A stretch of DNA of 7,766 nt from an uncultured Dorea sp. (GCA_948844705.1 CAQNVT010000124.1:1-7766); one strand, 5' to 3'. Numbered from the stretch's first letter, positions 1-7,262 are shown. Program-made: numbers and translations. The notes: generated from the letters alone by a model not told the origin.

Positions 1-24
1 TATGAGTTGGGAGATTCAGGAGTA

Positions 25-90
25 ATGGGAAAAAAGGTTTTGGTGGTAGATGATGAGAAGCTGATTGTGAAAGGGCTGCGCTTTAGTCTG
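25..90 (+). pseudogene. Response regulator receiver domain, N-terminal fragment only
   Basis: From ATG 25 the first 22 residues read as the beginning of a CheY-like receiver domain. They start MGKKVLVVDDEKL, with the buried beta-1 strand and the paired acidic residues DD that coordinate magnesium, followed by helix 1 ending in RFSL. This start is typical of OmpR-type regulators of clostridia, which are normally about 230 residues long. After codon 22 the receiver homology stops: no phosphoacceptor Asp, Thr or Lys motif follows in any frame, so this is not a simple frameshift. The frame stays open by chance to a TGA at 238-240, but it runs through a terminator hairpin, so that part is unlikely to be coding. 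AGGAG at 18-22 lies only 2 bases before ATG, and GGGAG at 10-14 is better spaced. It could be a deletion remnant or a mis-joined contig end. Confidence 0.6.
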
Positions 91-91
91 G

Positions 92-175
92 TTTGCCCGA
101 ATCATTGCGTGGGAATTTCCGGGGTTTTCTGTGCGGAACTGTCTGGACTGTTTGAAATATGTTCAAAAAAAATAA
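92..175 (+). other. Possible 3' end of an unrelated upstream gene
   Basis: Immediately after the receiver homology ends, a different frame from the fragment before it reads 27 codons beginning FARIIAWEFPGF and ending LKYVQKK, then TAA at 173-175. The intrinsic terminator begins 12 bases after this stop, which is what the end of a real gene looks like. The frame is open upstream only to about base 71. I do not recognise the protein family from so short a tail. The reading is inference from composition and from the position of the terminator; the stretch could equally be non-coding leader sequence. Confidence 0.3.
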
Positions 176-187
176 AGAATTTTTCCG

Positions 188-216
188 AAAGAGTCAGAGA
201 TCATTCTGGCTCTTTT
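188..216 (+). terminator. Intrinsic (rho-independent) terminator
   Basis: An 11-base stem (188-198, AAAGAGTCAGA) pairs with 205-215 (TCTGGCTCTTT) with a single T-G wobble, around a 6-base loop, and the 3' arm runs into TTTT at 213-216. It ends rightward transcription from whatever lies to the left and insulates the sensor operon that starts about 50 bases later. The U-run is short, so termination strength is uncertain. Confidence 0.75.
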
Positions 217-229
217 GGCGATGCCCGGC

Positions 230-258
230 TTTTCTTTTGAACGGGGATTTGATATAAT
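230..258 (+). promoter_or_regulatory. Extended -10 promoter of the sensor operon
   Basis: A perfect TATAAT at 253-258 is preceded by TG at 250-251, giving an extended -10 element (TGATATAAT). The best -35 at 17-base spacing is the weak TTTTCT at 230-235, which fits a promoter that leans on its extended -10. The start point would fall near base 265, leaving a leader of only about 14 bases. That leaves room for the ribosome site GGAG at 267-270 (8 bases before ATG 279) but no riboswitch or attenuator. I saw no clear inverted repeat for a regulator beside it. Confidence 0.65.
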
Positions 259-278
259 GGCAATATGGAGAAGAAAAT

Positions 279-1889
279 ATGGATAAATATACAGTACTTT
301 TGGTAGACGATGAAGAAGATGTGATACAGGTTATCATGAAAAAGCTGAATTGGGAGGAATTAGGCTTTTCGGTGATCGGATACGCCGGCAACGGAGTGAA
401 GGCTCTTGAGCTTATGGAGGAGTATCAGCCGGATGTTGTGGTGACGGATATCAAGATGCCTTACATGGATGGGATGGAACTTGCCCAACGCATTAAGTCG
501 GAATTCCCGATGACGAAAATCCTGATCTTTACAGGCTTTGACGAGTTTGAGTACGCGAGGGAGGCAGTGCACCTGGAGGTGGAGGAGTATATTCTGAAGC
601 CGGTAAATTCCATGGAGCTTACAGAGGTTTTTAAGGCGCTTAAGAGTAAGCTTGACCAGGAGATCAGCGAAAAGCAGAATGTGGAGATCCTTCAGAAATA
701 TTATCTGGAGTCGCTGCCGCTCAGACAGGCGAATTTTTATTCCATGCTGATGGAAGGAAGAGTCTGTGAGGAGGAGATCGAAAGATATCTTTCCGAATGC
801 CGGCTGTCCTTTCCGGGACCGTTTTTTTGCTGTCTTGTTATTCATACGTCGGTCAATCAGGCGCCGAAGGCTATGGATCCTTTGCTTTTGTCTACGTCGA
901 TCCAGAAGCAGGCGGAGGAGCGCCTGGGGGAAAAATGGCGGGCAAAAGCCTTTCCCTATCTGGGAAATACGGTTATGATCGCGCAGCTTGGGAGCGGGCC
1001 GGAGATATCGGAACTGACAGACGAATGCGACAGGTTCTGCAAATATGCCAGACATATGATCGGGGCGGTTGTTACTGTGGGGATCGGGCAGGTCTGCGGT
1101 GCGATTCCAGATCTTTTCAAGTCATATGCAAGCGCCAGGGAGGCTGTGTCCTACCGGGTGATCTACGGTTCGTCAAGAGCGATCAATATGAAGGAGATCG
1201 TTCCACAGGAGGCAGGAACCCCGGGCGTTACAAATGATGCGCAGTTATCCGGGCTGTTTAAGATGATCCGCCTGGGGTCGGAAGAGGATATCGTAAAGGC
1301 AGTGGATACATATCTGCATCATGCATCGCTTCATGAACGTTCCCTGCAGCAGTATCACATAGATATTATGGAGCTGGTGAGCGGACTATATCGTTTTTCG
1401 GTAAATAATGAGATTCCCGCGGAAGTTTTTTCCGGAGATATGAGGAAGCTGTACGGAAATATTCTCGATATGGATTCTGGCATGCTGGAAAAATGGCTGA
1501 CCGATCTCAGCCTTTCTTTCCGTGAAGAGCTGAATAATGCAAGAAGCCGGTCTACGAAATCCTTTGTGTCAAGGGCGCAGGAATATGTTCATAATAATTA
1601 TGCGGATGAAGGGCTTTCGCTGGACGGGGTCTGCCAGGTCCTGGGTGTATCTAATTCTTATTTTTCCACTGTTTTCAAGAAAAAGACCGGAAGCTCCTTT
1701 ATCGGGTATCTGACGGATTACCGAATGGATCAGGCCTCCCGCCTTTTGATCGAGACGAATGAAAAGAGCTATGTTATAGCACAGAAGGTAGGATACACGG
1801 ATCCGAATTATTTCAGCTATGTATTTAAAAGACGGTTTGGTGTATCTCCTAACAGGTACAGAACGGAACATTCAGAGGGTGAAACGTAA
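279..1889 (+). CDS. AraC-type response regulator (YesN family)
   Basis: This cytoplasmic transcription factor is the output half of a two-component system; its own kinase is encoded next. Residues 1 to about 125 form a complete receiver domain: D10/D11 acidic pocket, D57 phosphoacceptor in VVTDIKMPYMDG, T85 and K107 in the ILKP motif. The middle, about 140-400, contains a VTVGIG...SYASAREAVSYR stretch near 265-290, resembling the degenerate GGDEF-like domain of YesN and CdaR/PucR proteins. Residues from about 428 carry two AraC helix-turn-helix motifs (LSLDGVCQVLGVSNSYFS and SYVIAQKVGYTDPNYFSYVFKR), ending in the usual GVSPNRYR. At 536 residues it is full length for this family. ATG 279 is supported by GGAG 8 bases upstream. 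It stops 2 bases before the kinase start, so the two are surely co-transcribed. Its targets are probably sugar-uptake genes, perhaps elsewhere in the genome. Confidence 0.95.
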   Translation: MDKYTVLLVDDEEDVIQVIMKKLNWEELGFSVIGYAGNGVKALELMEEYQPDVVVTDIKMPYMDGMELAQRIKSEFPMTKILIFTGFDEFEYAREAVHLEVEEYILKPVNSMELTEVFKALKSKLDQEISEKQNVEILQKYYLESLPLRQANFYSMLMEGRVCEEEIERYLSECRLSFPGPFFCCLVIHTSVNQAPKAMDPLLLSTSIQKQAEERLGEKWRAKAFPYLGNTVMIAQLGSGPEISELTDECDRFCKYARHMIGAVVTVGIGQVCGAIPDLFKSYASAREAVSYRVIYGSSRAINMKEIVPQEAGTPGVTNDAQLSGLFKMIRLGSEEDIVKAVDTYLHHASLHERSLQQYHIDIMELVSGLYRFSVNNEIPAEVFSGDMRKLYGNILDMDSGMLEKWLTDLSLSFREELNNARSRSTKSFVSRAQEYVHNNYADEGLSLDGVCQVLGVSNSYFSTVFKKKTGSSFIGYLTDYRMDQASRLLIETNEKSYVIAQKVGYTDPNYFSYVFKRRFGVSPNRYRTEHSEGET

Positions 1890-1891
1890 AG

Positions 1892-3751
1892 GTGAAGCAT
1901 AAATATTTGATACAGAAATGTCTGGAGTACTGGAAGAAGATAAAACCGAGGGGAATACAGCCGATGATCATGCTTGTCTTTTCGGCGATATCGGTTTCCA
2001 GTATGCTGATTCTTGGAGTGGTGATGTATTTTCGGTTTTCAGATACATCCAGGGAGGAAATTATACAGAGTACGCAGAAGCTTATGGAACAGACCGGGGA
2101 GAACATGGAGGATTATCTGGTAAGCATGCGTCAGATTTCGGATGCGGCTTATTATAATGTGATAAAGGAGAGTGATCTTTCTGGCCAGGATAATCATATC
2201 CAGCGGGGAATGAGCCTTTTGTACGAAGCAAATAAGGATAATCTGCGGAGCATTGCCATATATAATAATTACGGAAGTCTGATGGGAGCGGAGCCTGTCG
2301 CCTCCCAGAAGGAGGATCCGAATGTCACAAAGCAGGACTGGTATAAGCAGGCGATGGCGGAGATGGAGAATATGCATTTTTCTACGCCGCACATCCAGAA
2401 CCTGTTTGACGACGATACATTCCGATATTATTGGGTGATTTCGTTAAGCCGTGTCGTTGAGCTGACGGATCAGGGAGTCCCTCAGCAGGGCGTCCTACTG
2501 GTAGACATGGATTACTCCAGTATTTCCCGGATGATGACGCAGATCAATGCCCAGAATAACGGTCAGTATTATTATCTGTGCGACGGCAACGGGGAGATCA
2601 TCTACCATACGCAGCAGATGCAGATCAGCAACGGGATATTCAGTGAGAACAGCGAGAAGGCCGCATCGTACAAGGACGGGGTTTATGATGAGATTTTTGA
2701 GGGAGAGCACCGCAAGGTGATCGTAAACACAATCAGCTATACGGGGTGGAAGCTGGTCGGCGTGATTCCATATTCGGTATTTACCCGGGGAATGTTCAAT
2801 ATCCGGTATTTTATCGTGATGCTTATACTCTTGATGGCAATGATGATGGCGGCGGTGAGCAGGGTGGTTTCTGCAAGGATCTCACGGCCTATCCTTAAGC
2901 TGAACGATTCGGTTCTTGAATATGAGGCGGGCGAGCAGCCGGAGATCTATATAGGAGGCTCTATGGAGATACGGCATCTGGGTGATTCCATACAGCGGTC
3001 CTATGAGCAGATCGATACGCTGATGCGCAAGATCGTACTGGAGCAGACGGAGAGGAGAAAAAGTGAGCTTGACGCATTGCAAAGCCAGATAAACCCGCAT
3101 TTTTTATATAATGCGTTGGATTCTCTGACATGGATGATCGAGGGGGAGAAGAATGACGAGGCCGTCTTTATGATCTCCCAGCTGGCAAAGCTTTTCAGGA
3201 TCAGCCTGTCTAAGGGGCGCACCGTGATCAGTGTAAGAGATGAGCTTCTGCATGCACAGAGCTACATGAATATACAGAAGATTCGCTATAAAAACTGTTT
3301 TACCTTCCGTATGGAGGTGGATCCGGAGGTGGAGTCCTGCTGTACGGTAAAGCTGATCCTGCAGCCGATCCTGGAAAATGCCATTAATTACGGTGTTAAC
3401 GGAATGGATGACTGCGGGGAGATCAGGGTAAGCGGAAAAAAGGAAGAGGGAAGGATCATTCTTTCAGTTGCGGATAACGGGATCGGGATGACGGAGGAGG
3501 AAGTGCGTTTTCTGCTGACCGGCAGTAACCGGGTGAGAAAGCACGGTTCGGGAGTCGGGCTTGTGAATATCAATAACCGCATCAAGATATTGTTTGGAAA
3601 GGAATATGGTCTTGCTGTGGAGAGCGAGCCGGATGAAGGGACAACGGTTTCTGTCTGTATCCCGGCGGTACCATATACGGAGGAAAATGCAAAGACTCTG
3701 GAGGCAGGACACTCCTTTGGTGCAGAAAACGGCGGTTTGGGAGAAGACTAA
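1892..3751 (+). CDS. Sensor histidine kinase, dCache-HAMP (YesM family)
   Basis: This membrane sensor kinase autophosphorylates on histidine and passes phosphate to the regulator encoded just upstream. A first membrane helix lies at about 25-46 and an extracellular dCache-type sensing region at about 47-300 (GVLLVDMDYSSIS and YTGWKLVGVIPYS are characteristic). A second helix follows at about 304-325, then HAMP to about 378. The phosphoacceptor is H403 in QSQINPHFLYNALD, the His_kinase motif of the LytS/YesM class. The ATPase domain has the N box with N496 (LENAIN), the G1 box D528-G532 (DNGIG) and the G2 box G552-G556 (GSGVG). All catalytic motifs are intact and 619 residues is normal. The GTG start at 1892 gives a short basic cytoplasmic tail before helix 1; GAGGG at 1875-1879 lies 12 bases upstream inside the previous gene, a slightly long spacing. 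The next gene follows after 12 bases. Confidence 0.95.
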   Translation: MKHKYLIQKCLEYWKKIKPRGIQPMIMLVFSAISVSSMLILGVVMYFRFSDTSREEIIQSTQKLMEQTGENMEDYLVSMRQISDAAYYNVIKESDLSGQDNHIQRGMSLLYEANKDNLRSIAIYNNYGSLMGAEPVASQKEDPNVTKQDWYKQAMAEMENMHFSTPHIQNLFDDDTFRYYWVISLSRVVELTDQGVPQQGVLLVDMDYSSISRMMTQINAQNNGQYYYLCDGNGEIIYHTQQMQISNGIFSENSEKAASYKDGVYDEIFEGEHRKVIVNTISYTGWKLVGVIPYSVFTRGMFNIRYFIVMLILLMAMMMAAVSRVVSARISRPILKLNDSVLEYEAGEQPEIYIGGSMEIRHLGDSIQRSYEQIDTLMRKIVLEQTERRKSELDALQSQINPHFLYNALDSLTWMIEGEKNDEAVFMISQLAKLFRISLSKGRTVISVRDELLHAQSYMNIQKIRYKNCFTFRMEVDPEVESCCTVKLILQPILENAINYGVNGMDDCGEIRVSGKKEEGRIILSVADNGIGMTEEEVRFLLTGSNRVRKHGSGVGLVNINNRIKILFGKEYGLAVESEPDEGTTVSVCIPAVPYTEENAKTLEAGHSFGAENGGLGED

Positions 3752-3763
3752 GGAAAGAGAAGT

Positions 3764-4732
3764 ATGAAAAACAGTAAAAAAATGTTTATTCTGACGGAGA
3801 TTATTCTGGCCGGGATGGTGATAATCGTAGCATTTGCCATGTTTCAGGAGAAAATCGGAGAGGAACGCGGCAAGGTATCCGTCATTATTCAGAATTCGGA
3901 CGATAATCAGTGGGATGCCTTTAAGTACGGGCTCAGGATGGCCGCGCAGGATTATCAGGTTGAGGTATTTGTTGTAAGTACGGGCGGAACGCTGTCGGCG
4001 GATGAGGAAAGGGAGGCTGTCGAGCATGAGGTTGATAACGGTGCGGATGCAGTGATCGTGCAGCCGGTTATGGGAGCCGACATACAGGCGATGCTGAAAA
4101 AGGTAAAGAGCAGGGTTCCTGCCGTGCTTGTGGAATCTCTGGCAGCGGAGGATGAACAATCAGAAAAGCTTCCTTACGTAAAACCGGATAATCCGGCCAT
4201 GGGAAAGGCTCTGGCGGCGGAGCTTTTAAAGGATTATAACGGAAGGCTTGAAGGAAAGACGATGGGAATCATTTCCGAGGAGGAGGGAGCGGCGGCCGAG
4301 CGGAGACAGGGATTTTTGGAGGCTCTTAAGGATAAGGGGATCCGTACTCTATGGACCGTATCCGGTGTATCTTCAGAAAATGAAGAGCATTTTCTGGAAA
4401 TGCAGGAGGAAGTAGATTTTGTGATTGCCCTGGATGATAAGAGTCTTACGATGGCCGGGCAGGAGGAGGCTTCGAATAATCTCCACGGAGCGTTGGTGTA
4501 CGGTATCGGGAATTCAACAGAGGCCGTATATTATCTTGATACAGGCTCGACCAGATGTCTTGTAGTTCCAGATGAGTTTAATGTGGGATATCAGAGCGTG
4601 AAAGAGGCGGCGGAAAGTCTCGGGCATTTCTTTAGAAAACCGCAGGGTCAGACAGTTTCCTATACGGTTATGCGAAGGGATACCTTGTTTTCAAAAGAAA
4701 ATCAGGAAATTCTTTTCACGATGAGCCAGTAG
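3764..4732 (+). CDS. Membrane-anchored periplasmic-binding-protein-like sugar sensor
   Basis: The protein is a two-lobed sugar-binding protein of the Peripla_BP_4 / LacI-effector-domain type, held outside the cell by an N-terminal helix (about residues 7-27). There is no cysteine lipobox and no obvious signal peptidase site, so it is predicted to stay as an uncleaved signal anchor. Family marks in order are the first strand and helix (KVSVIIQNSDDNQWDAFKYG), NGADAVIVQPV near 95, a pocket-type arginine in AERRQGFLEAL, the second-lobe ALDDKSLTMAG, and the hinge-like PDEFNVGYQSVKEA near 275. It is 322 residues, near the usual size. AGGA at 3751-3754 supports ATG 3764, which sits 12 bases after the kinase stop. 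Position and anchoring suggest a co-receptor for the kinase rather than a transport component; that is inference. The ligand is not readable from sequence, and it is clearly more divergent than the MglB-like protein that follows. Confidence 0.8.
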   Translation: MKNSKKMFILTEIILAGMVIIVAFAMFQEKIGEERGKVSVIIQNSDDNQWDAFKYGLRMAAQDYQVEVFVVSTGGTLSADEEREAVEHEVDNGADAVIVQPVMGADIQAMLKKVKSRVPAVLVESLAAEDEQSEKLPYVKPDNPAMGKALAAELLKDYNGRLEGKTMGIISEEEGAAAERRQGFLEALKDKGIRTLWTVSGVSSENEEHFLEMQEEVDFVIALDDKSLTMAGQEEASNNLHGALVYGIGNSTEAVYYLDTGSTRCLVVPDEFNVGYQSVKEAAESLGHFFRKPQGQTVSYTVMRRDTLFSKENQEILFTMSQ

Positions 4733-4761
4733 GAGTATCAGAGGATATGAGGGGGATGAGT

Positions 4762-5808
4762 ATGAGTGTGAAGAGAATAACGGCGGCAGGAGTCGTTTTT
4801 TGCATGTGTCTGCAGCTTTTATGTGCCTGCGGAGAAAAGCAGGCGGAAGGGACAGATAAGATCTGTGCGGGAGTAGCATATTATAATCAGAGCGATACAT
4901 TTCTTAATCAGCTGATCGACAGTCTGAAGGAATACCTTCATGATTATGAGAAGGAGGGCTATGAGACAACGATGCTGATCCGGGACGCTGCCGGTTCCCA
5001 GAGGACGCAGAATGACCAGGTGAAGGAACTTATTGATGCCGGATGTAATGTTCTTTGTGTGAATCTGGTAGACAGATCGGACCCGTCGGAAATCATTGAC
5101 CTTGCAAGGGACAATGACGTGCCTATTATTTTCTTTAACAGAGAGCCTGTTGCGGAGGATATGCTGCAGTGGGACAGGCTTTATTATGTGGGTGCTGCAG
5201 CGGAGCAGTCCGGTATTATGCAGGGCGAACTGGCGGTTGAACTGATACGTTCCAGGCCTCAGACAGACCGCAACAGGGACGGAAAGATCCAGTATGTGGT
5301 TCTGGAGGGAGAGGCAGGGCACCAGGATGCGATCATCCGCACGGAAAATGTTGTGAATACGCTGAAAAGCAACGAAATTGAAATCGAGAAGCTGAGCTAT
5401 GGAATCGCGAACTGGAACCGGGCGCAGGCGGAGAACCGGATGCTGCAGATGATAAGCCAGCATCAGAGTAAGATAGAGCTTGTTCTTGCCAATAATGACG
5501 ATATGGCTCTCGGCGCCATAGATGCGTACGAAAAGCTGAATTATACGGAATCGGCGCTGCCTTTGTTCCTTGGAATCGACGGGACAAGGGAAGGCCTGGA
5601 GGCGGTAATAGAAGGAAAGCTTGCCGGAACGGTATATAATGATAAGGAAGGACAGGCCGAGGCGATGGCAAAGATTGCCGTGGCGGCCGTGTCCGGGGAG
5701 GGAATGGAAAAGATTGAATTTGATAAGGACAGATGCATTTATCTGCCCTATTTTAAGGTAACGAAAGAAATGGCGGAGGATATGCTGAGGGAGAAAGATC
5801 AGCCTTAA
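4762..5808 (+). CDS. mglB: MglB-like galactose/glucose-binding lipoprotein
   Basis: This is an extracytoplasmic sugar-binding lipoprotein homologous over its whole length to the E. coli galactose/glucose-binding protein MglB. A lipoprotein signal ends in LLCAC, with C23 the predicted lipidated residue. Counterparts of the MglB pocket are all present: D45, F47, N126, H187, D189, R193, W218, N245, D273 and N293. The calcium loop is also kept (DRNRDGKIQ, with D169, N171, D173, Q177, and distal E239). Spacing between these residues follows MglB with only small offsets, so D-galactose or D-glucose is the likely ligand. I prefer ATG 4762 because AGGGGG sits 6 bases before it; in-frame ATGs at 4747 and 4756 are possible and would lengthen only the signal peptide. 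It is the last gene of the operon; no mglA or mglC follows, so it either feeds a transporter encoded elsewhere or serves sensing. Confidence 0.9.
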   Translation: MSVKRITAAGVVFCMCLQLLCACGEKQAEGTDKICAGVAYYNQSDTFLNQLIDSLKEYLHDYEKEGYETTMLIRDAAGSQRTQNDQVKELIDAGCNVLCVNLVDRSDPSEIIDLARDNDVPIIFFNREPVAEDMLQWDRLYYVGAAAEQSGIMQGELAVELIRSRPQTDRNRDGKIQYVVLEGEAGHQDAIIRTENVVNTLKSNEIEIEKLSYGIANWNRAQAENRMLQMISQHQSKIELVLANNDDMALGAIDAYEKLNYTESALPLFLGIDGTREGLEAVIEGKLAGTVYNDKEGQAEAMAKIAVAAVSGEGMEKIEFDKDRCIYLPYFKVTKEMAEDMLREKDQP

Positions 5809-5821
5809 GCTAATCTTTCCC
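5789..5821. terminator. Shared hairpin over two convergent stop codons
   Basis: Bases 5794-5803 (AAAGATCAGC) pair with 5809-5818 (GCTAATCTTT). The loop CTTAA holds most of both stop codons. GGG at 5789-5791 can extend the stem against CCC at 5819-5821 across a 2-base bulge. In leftward RNA the single mismatch becomes a G-U wobble, so the hairpin is slightly better in that direction. Only three U residues follow in either direction, so this is a candidate weak bidirectional terminator, not a proven one. There is no other space for a terminator between the two operons. Confidence 0.45.
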
Positions 5822-7262
5822 AGCAGCGGCTTTTGGTAAAGAGTTCCGTAAGCGCCGGATCAAGTTTTCCTTCTTCCCCGGCCATGCTGCGGAGGATCGA
5901 AAGAGCACGGTCCACCGGTACGGCGCGCTTGTATGGACGGTCGTCGGCAACCAGGGAATCAAAGATATCCAGAATCGTGATGATGCGTACCTCATACGGA
6001 ATATCTGCCGCGGTCTTATGGGCGGGATATCCGGTTCCGTTCAGGTATTCATGATGGGCGCCGGCCCATTCCCGTACATGGGACAGATCGGAGGAAAAAC
6101 GAATCTGTGACAGGAGGCGGTCCGTGACGGATACATGCTCTTCCATGATTCTTCGTTCCTCTTCGGAGAGTGTTCCTTTTCTGATGGACAGCATGCTGTA
6201 TTCCGCGTCTTCAAGCCAGGGATGAGAGGAACCATCCTCCTTTATGTATGTTTTTTCCCGCAGCTCCTTCAGTTTTTCGAGCAGCTCATCTGATACGAAG
6301 CCGGCTGTGTTTGTCTCGTCGACCAGACCGGCAGCAGAGTAGGTGCCGTCGGTGACGGCTTTTTTTTCGCTTTCAGTGATTCGTCCGGAGAGATAGTCTA
6401 TCTCTGCCTGCATCCGGATGATTTCCATGCGGTGGATAAAAGCCGTATACTGGTCGGGCAGGAGCCGTCGGGATTTGTTCATTACTTCCAGAGGCGTTAC
6501 CAGCTTCCCGATATCGTGGAGGAGGATACTCATCAGAAGCTCGTCTTTTTCTGAGGGCGAGAAATGCTTCTGACCTTCTGTTTTTCCCAGATAATCGATA
6601 AATCTGTCTGCACATTCCGCCATATGGCGGGCGTGGCTGGCATTATACGGGGTTCTTTCGTCAATTGCGGAGGACATGACGCGTACAAAGGACTGGAACA
6701 ACTCTTTGATATCCCGGATATAACGTACATTCTGGATCGTAATGGCGGCCTGTGACGCCATGGATTCTACGCCCAATACGATATCCCGGTCAAATTCGCA
6801 TACATTTCCGTCTTTATCCTGGGCATTGATCAGCTGCAGTACGCCGATTTTTTCTCCTTCCCGGTTCTGCATGGGAACTACGAGCATGGATCTTGTGTTG
6901 TAGCCGGTCATGGCATCATACCGCAGTGGGCCGGAAAAATCATATTCTTTACAGCATTTTACGTCTGCGATATTAACGGTTCGGTTTTCCAGCAGTGAAA
7001 AGGCACATACATTTTCCCTGCGAAGCGGAACCGGAGGAAGGTCAGGCTCCGTTCCGTCCCCGCCGGAATAGGTGTTTAAGGTGTTGTTGCGCATGATCTT
7101 AAACCGCAGAGTATCCTCATCGCATAGATACAGTGTTCCTGCGTCGCAGCAGGTAAAGTCCATTGCACATTTAAGAATCCGCTCTAAAAGCCGGTTATAA
7201 TCACGTTCATAAGACAGTGATACGCCGATTTCCAGAATTTTTTTCATCTCCTCTTGTTTCAT
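5805..7262 (-). CDS. GAF-HD-GYP phosphodiesterase with insertion (probable c-di-GMP hydrolase)
   Basis: A cytoplasmic signalling enzyme predicted to hydrolyse cyclic di-GMP. Residues about 10-180 form a GAF sensor domain (RSMLVVPMQNREGEKIGVLQ and then LIN, as in cyclic-nucleotide-type GAFs). The HD-GYP domain follows from about 195. Metal and catalytic positions are intact: H210, H249-D250 in HDIGK, H376, H403-H404 in HHEYLNGTGYP (the GYP signature) and D432 in ILDIFDSL, with RPYKRA after it. The oddity is the distance from H249 to H376, 127 residues where canonical HD-GYP domains have about 29. The extra segment (about 266-360) is charged, with helical stretches such as ELLEKLKELREK. There is no membrane segment. 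ATG 7262 overlaps the upstream stop as ATGA, and the nearest purine-rich site is about 15 bases away, so initiation is probably coupled to the upstream gene. An alternative substrate such as another cyclic nucleotide is possible. Confidence 0.88.
   Translation of the reverse strand: MKQEEMKKILEIGVSLSYERDYNRLLERILKCAMDFTCCDAGTLYLCDEDTLRFKIMRNNTLNTYSGGDGTEPDLPPVPLRRENVCAFSLLENRTVNIADVKCCKEYDFSGPLRYDAMTGYNTRSMLVVPMQNREGEKIGVLQLINAQDKDGNVCEFDRDIVLGVESMASQAAITIQNVRYIRDIKELFQSFVRVMSSAIDERTPYNASHARHMAECADRFIDYLGKTEGQKHFSPSEKDELLMSILLHDIGKLVTPLEVMNKSRRLLPDQYTAFIHRMEIIRMQAEIDYLSGRITESEKKAVTDGTYSAAGLVDETNTAGFVSDELLEKLKELREKTYIKEDGSSHPWLEDAEYSMLSIRKGTLSEEERRIMEEHVSVTDRLLSQIRFSSDLSHVREWAGAHHEYLNGTGYPAHKTAADIPYEVRIITILDIFDSLVADDRPYKRAVPVDRALSILRSMAGEEGKLDPALTELFTKSRCWERLA

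Noticed and set aside
91..187. Frameshift in the response regulator fragment rather than a break
   Set aside because: No frame after base 90 continues receiver-domain sequence, so a simple indel does not explain it.
7..240. A 77-residue open frame from TTG 7
   Set aside because: Only codons from ATG 25 to base 90 resemble a known domain; the rest runs through a terminator hairpin and has no recognisable features, so it is not called as one gene.
360..1055. Long minus-strand open frame (231 codons) opposite the response regulator
   Set aside because: Its product is Leu/His/Arg-rich without domain marks, typical of antisense to a coding strand; the plus-strand gene has full domain evidence.
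3464..4159. Minus-strand open frame of 231 codons across the kinase and binding-protein genes
   Set aside because: It crosses two well-supported plus-strand genes and their junction and shows no family motif or ribosome site.
4747..4761. ATG 4747 as the start of the MglB-like protein
   Set aside because: Kept only as an alternative: its best ribosome site is 11 bases away (AGGAG 4731-4735), while ATG 4762 has AGGGGG at 6 bases and gives a compact lipoprotein signal.
4819..5463. Minus-strand open frame of 214 codons opposite the MglB-like gene
   Set aside because: The plus-strand reading has all MglB pocket residues; the antisense product has no recognisable feature.
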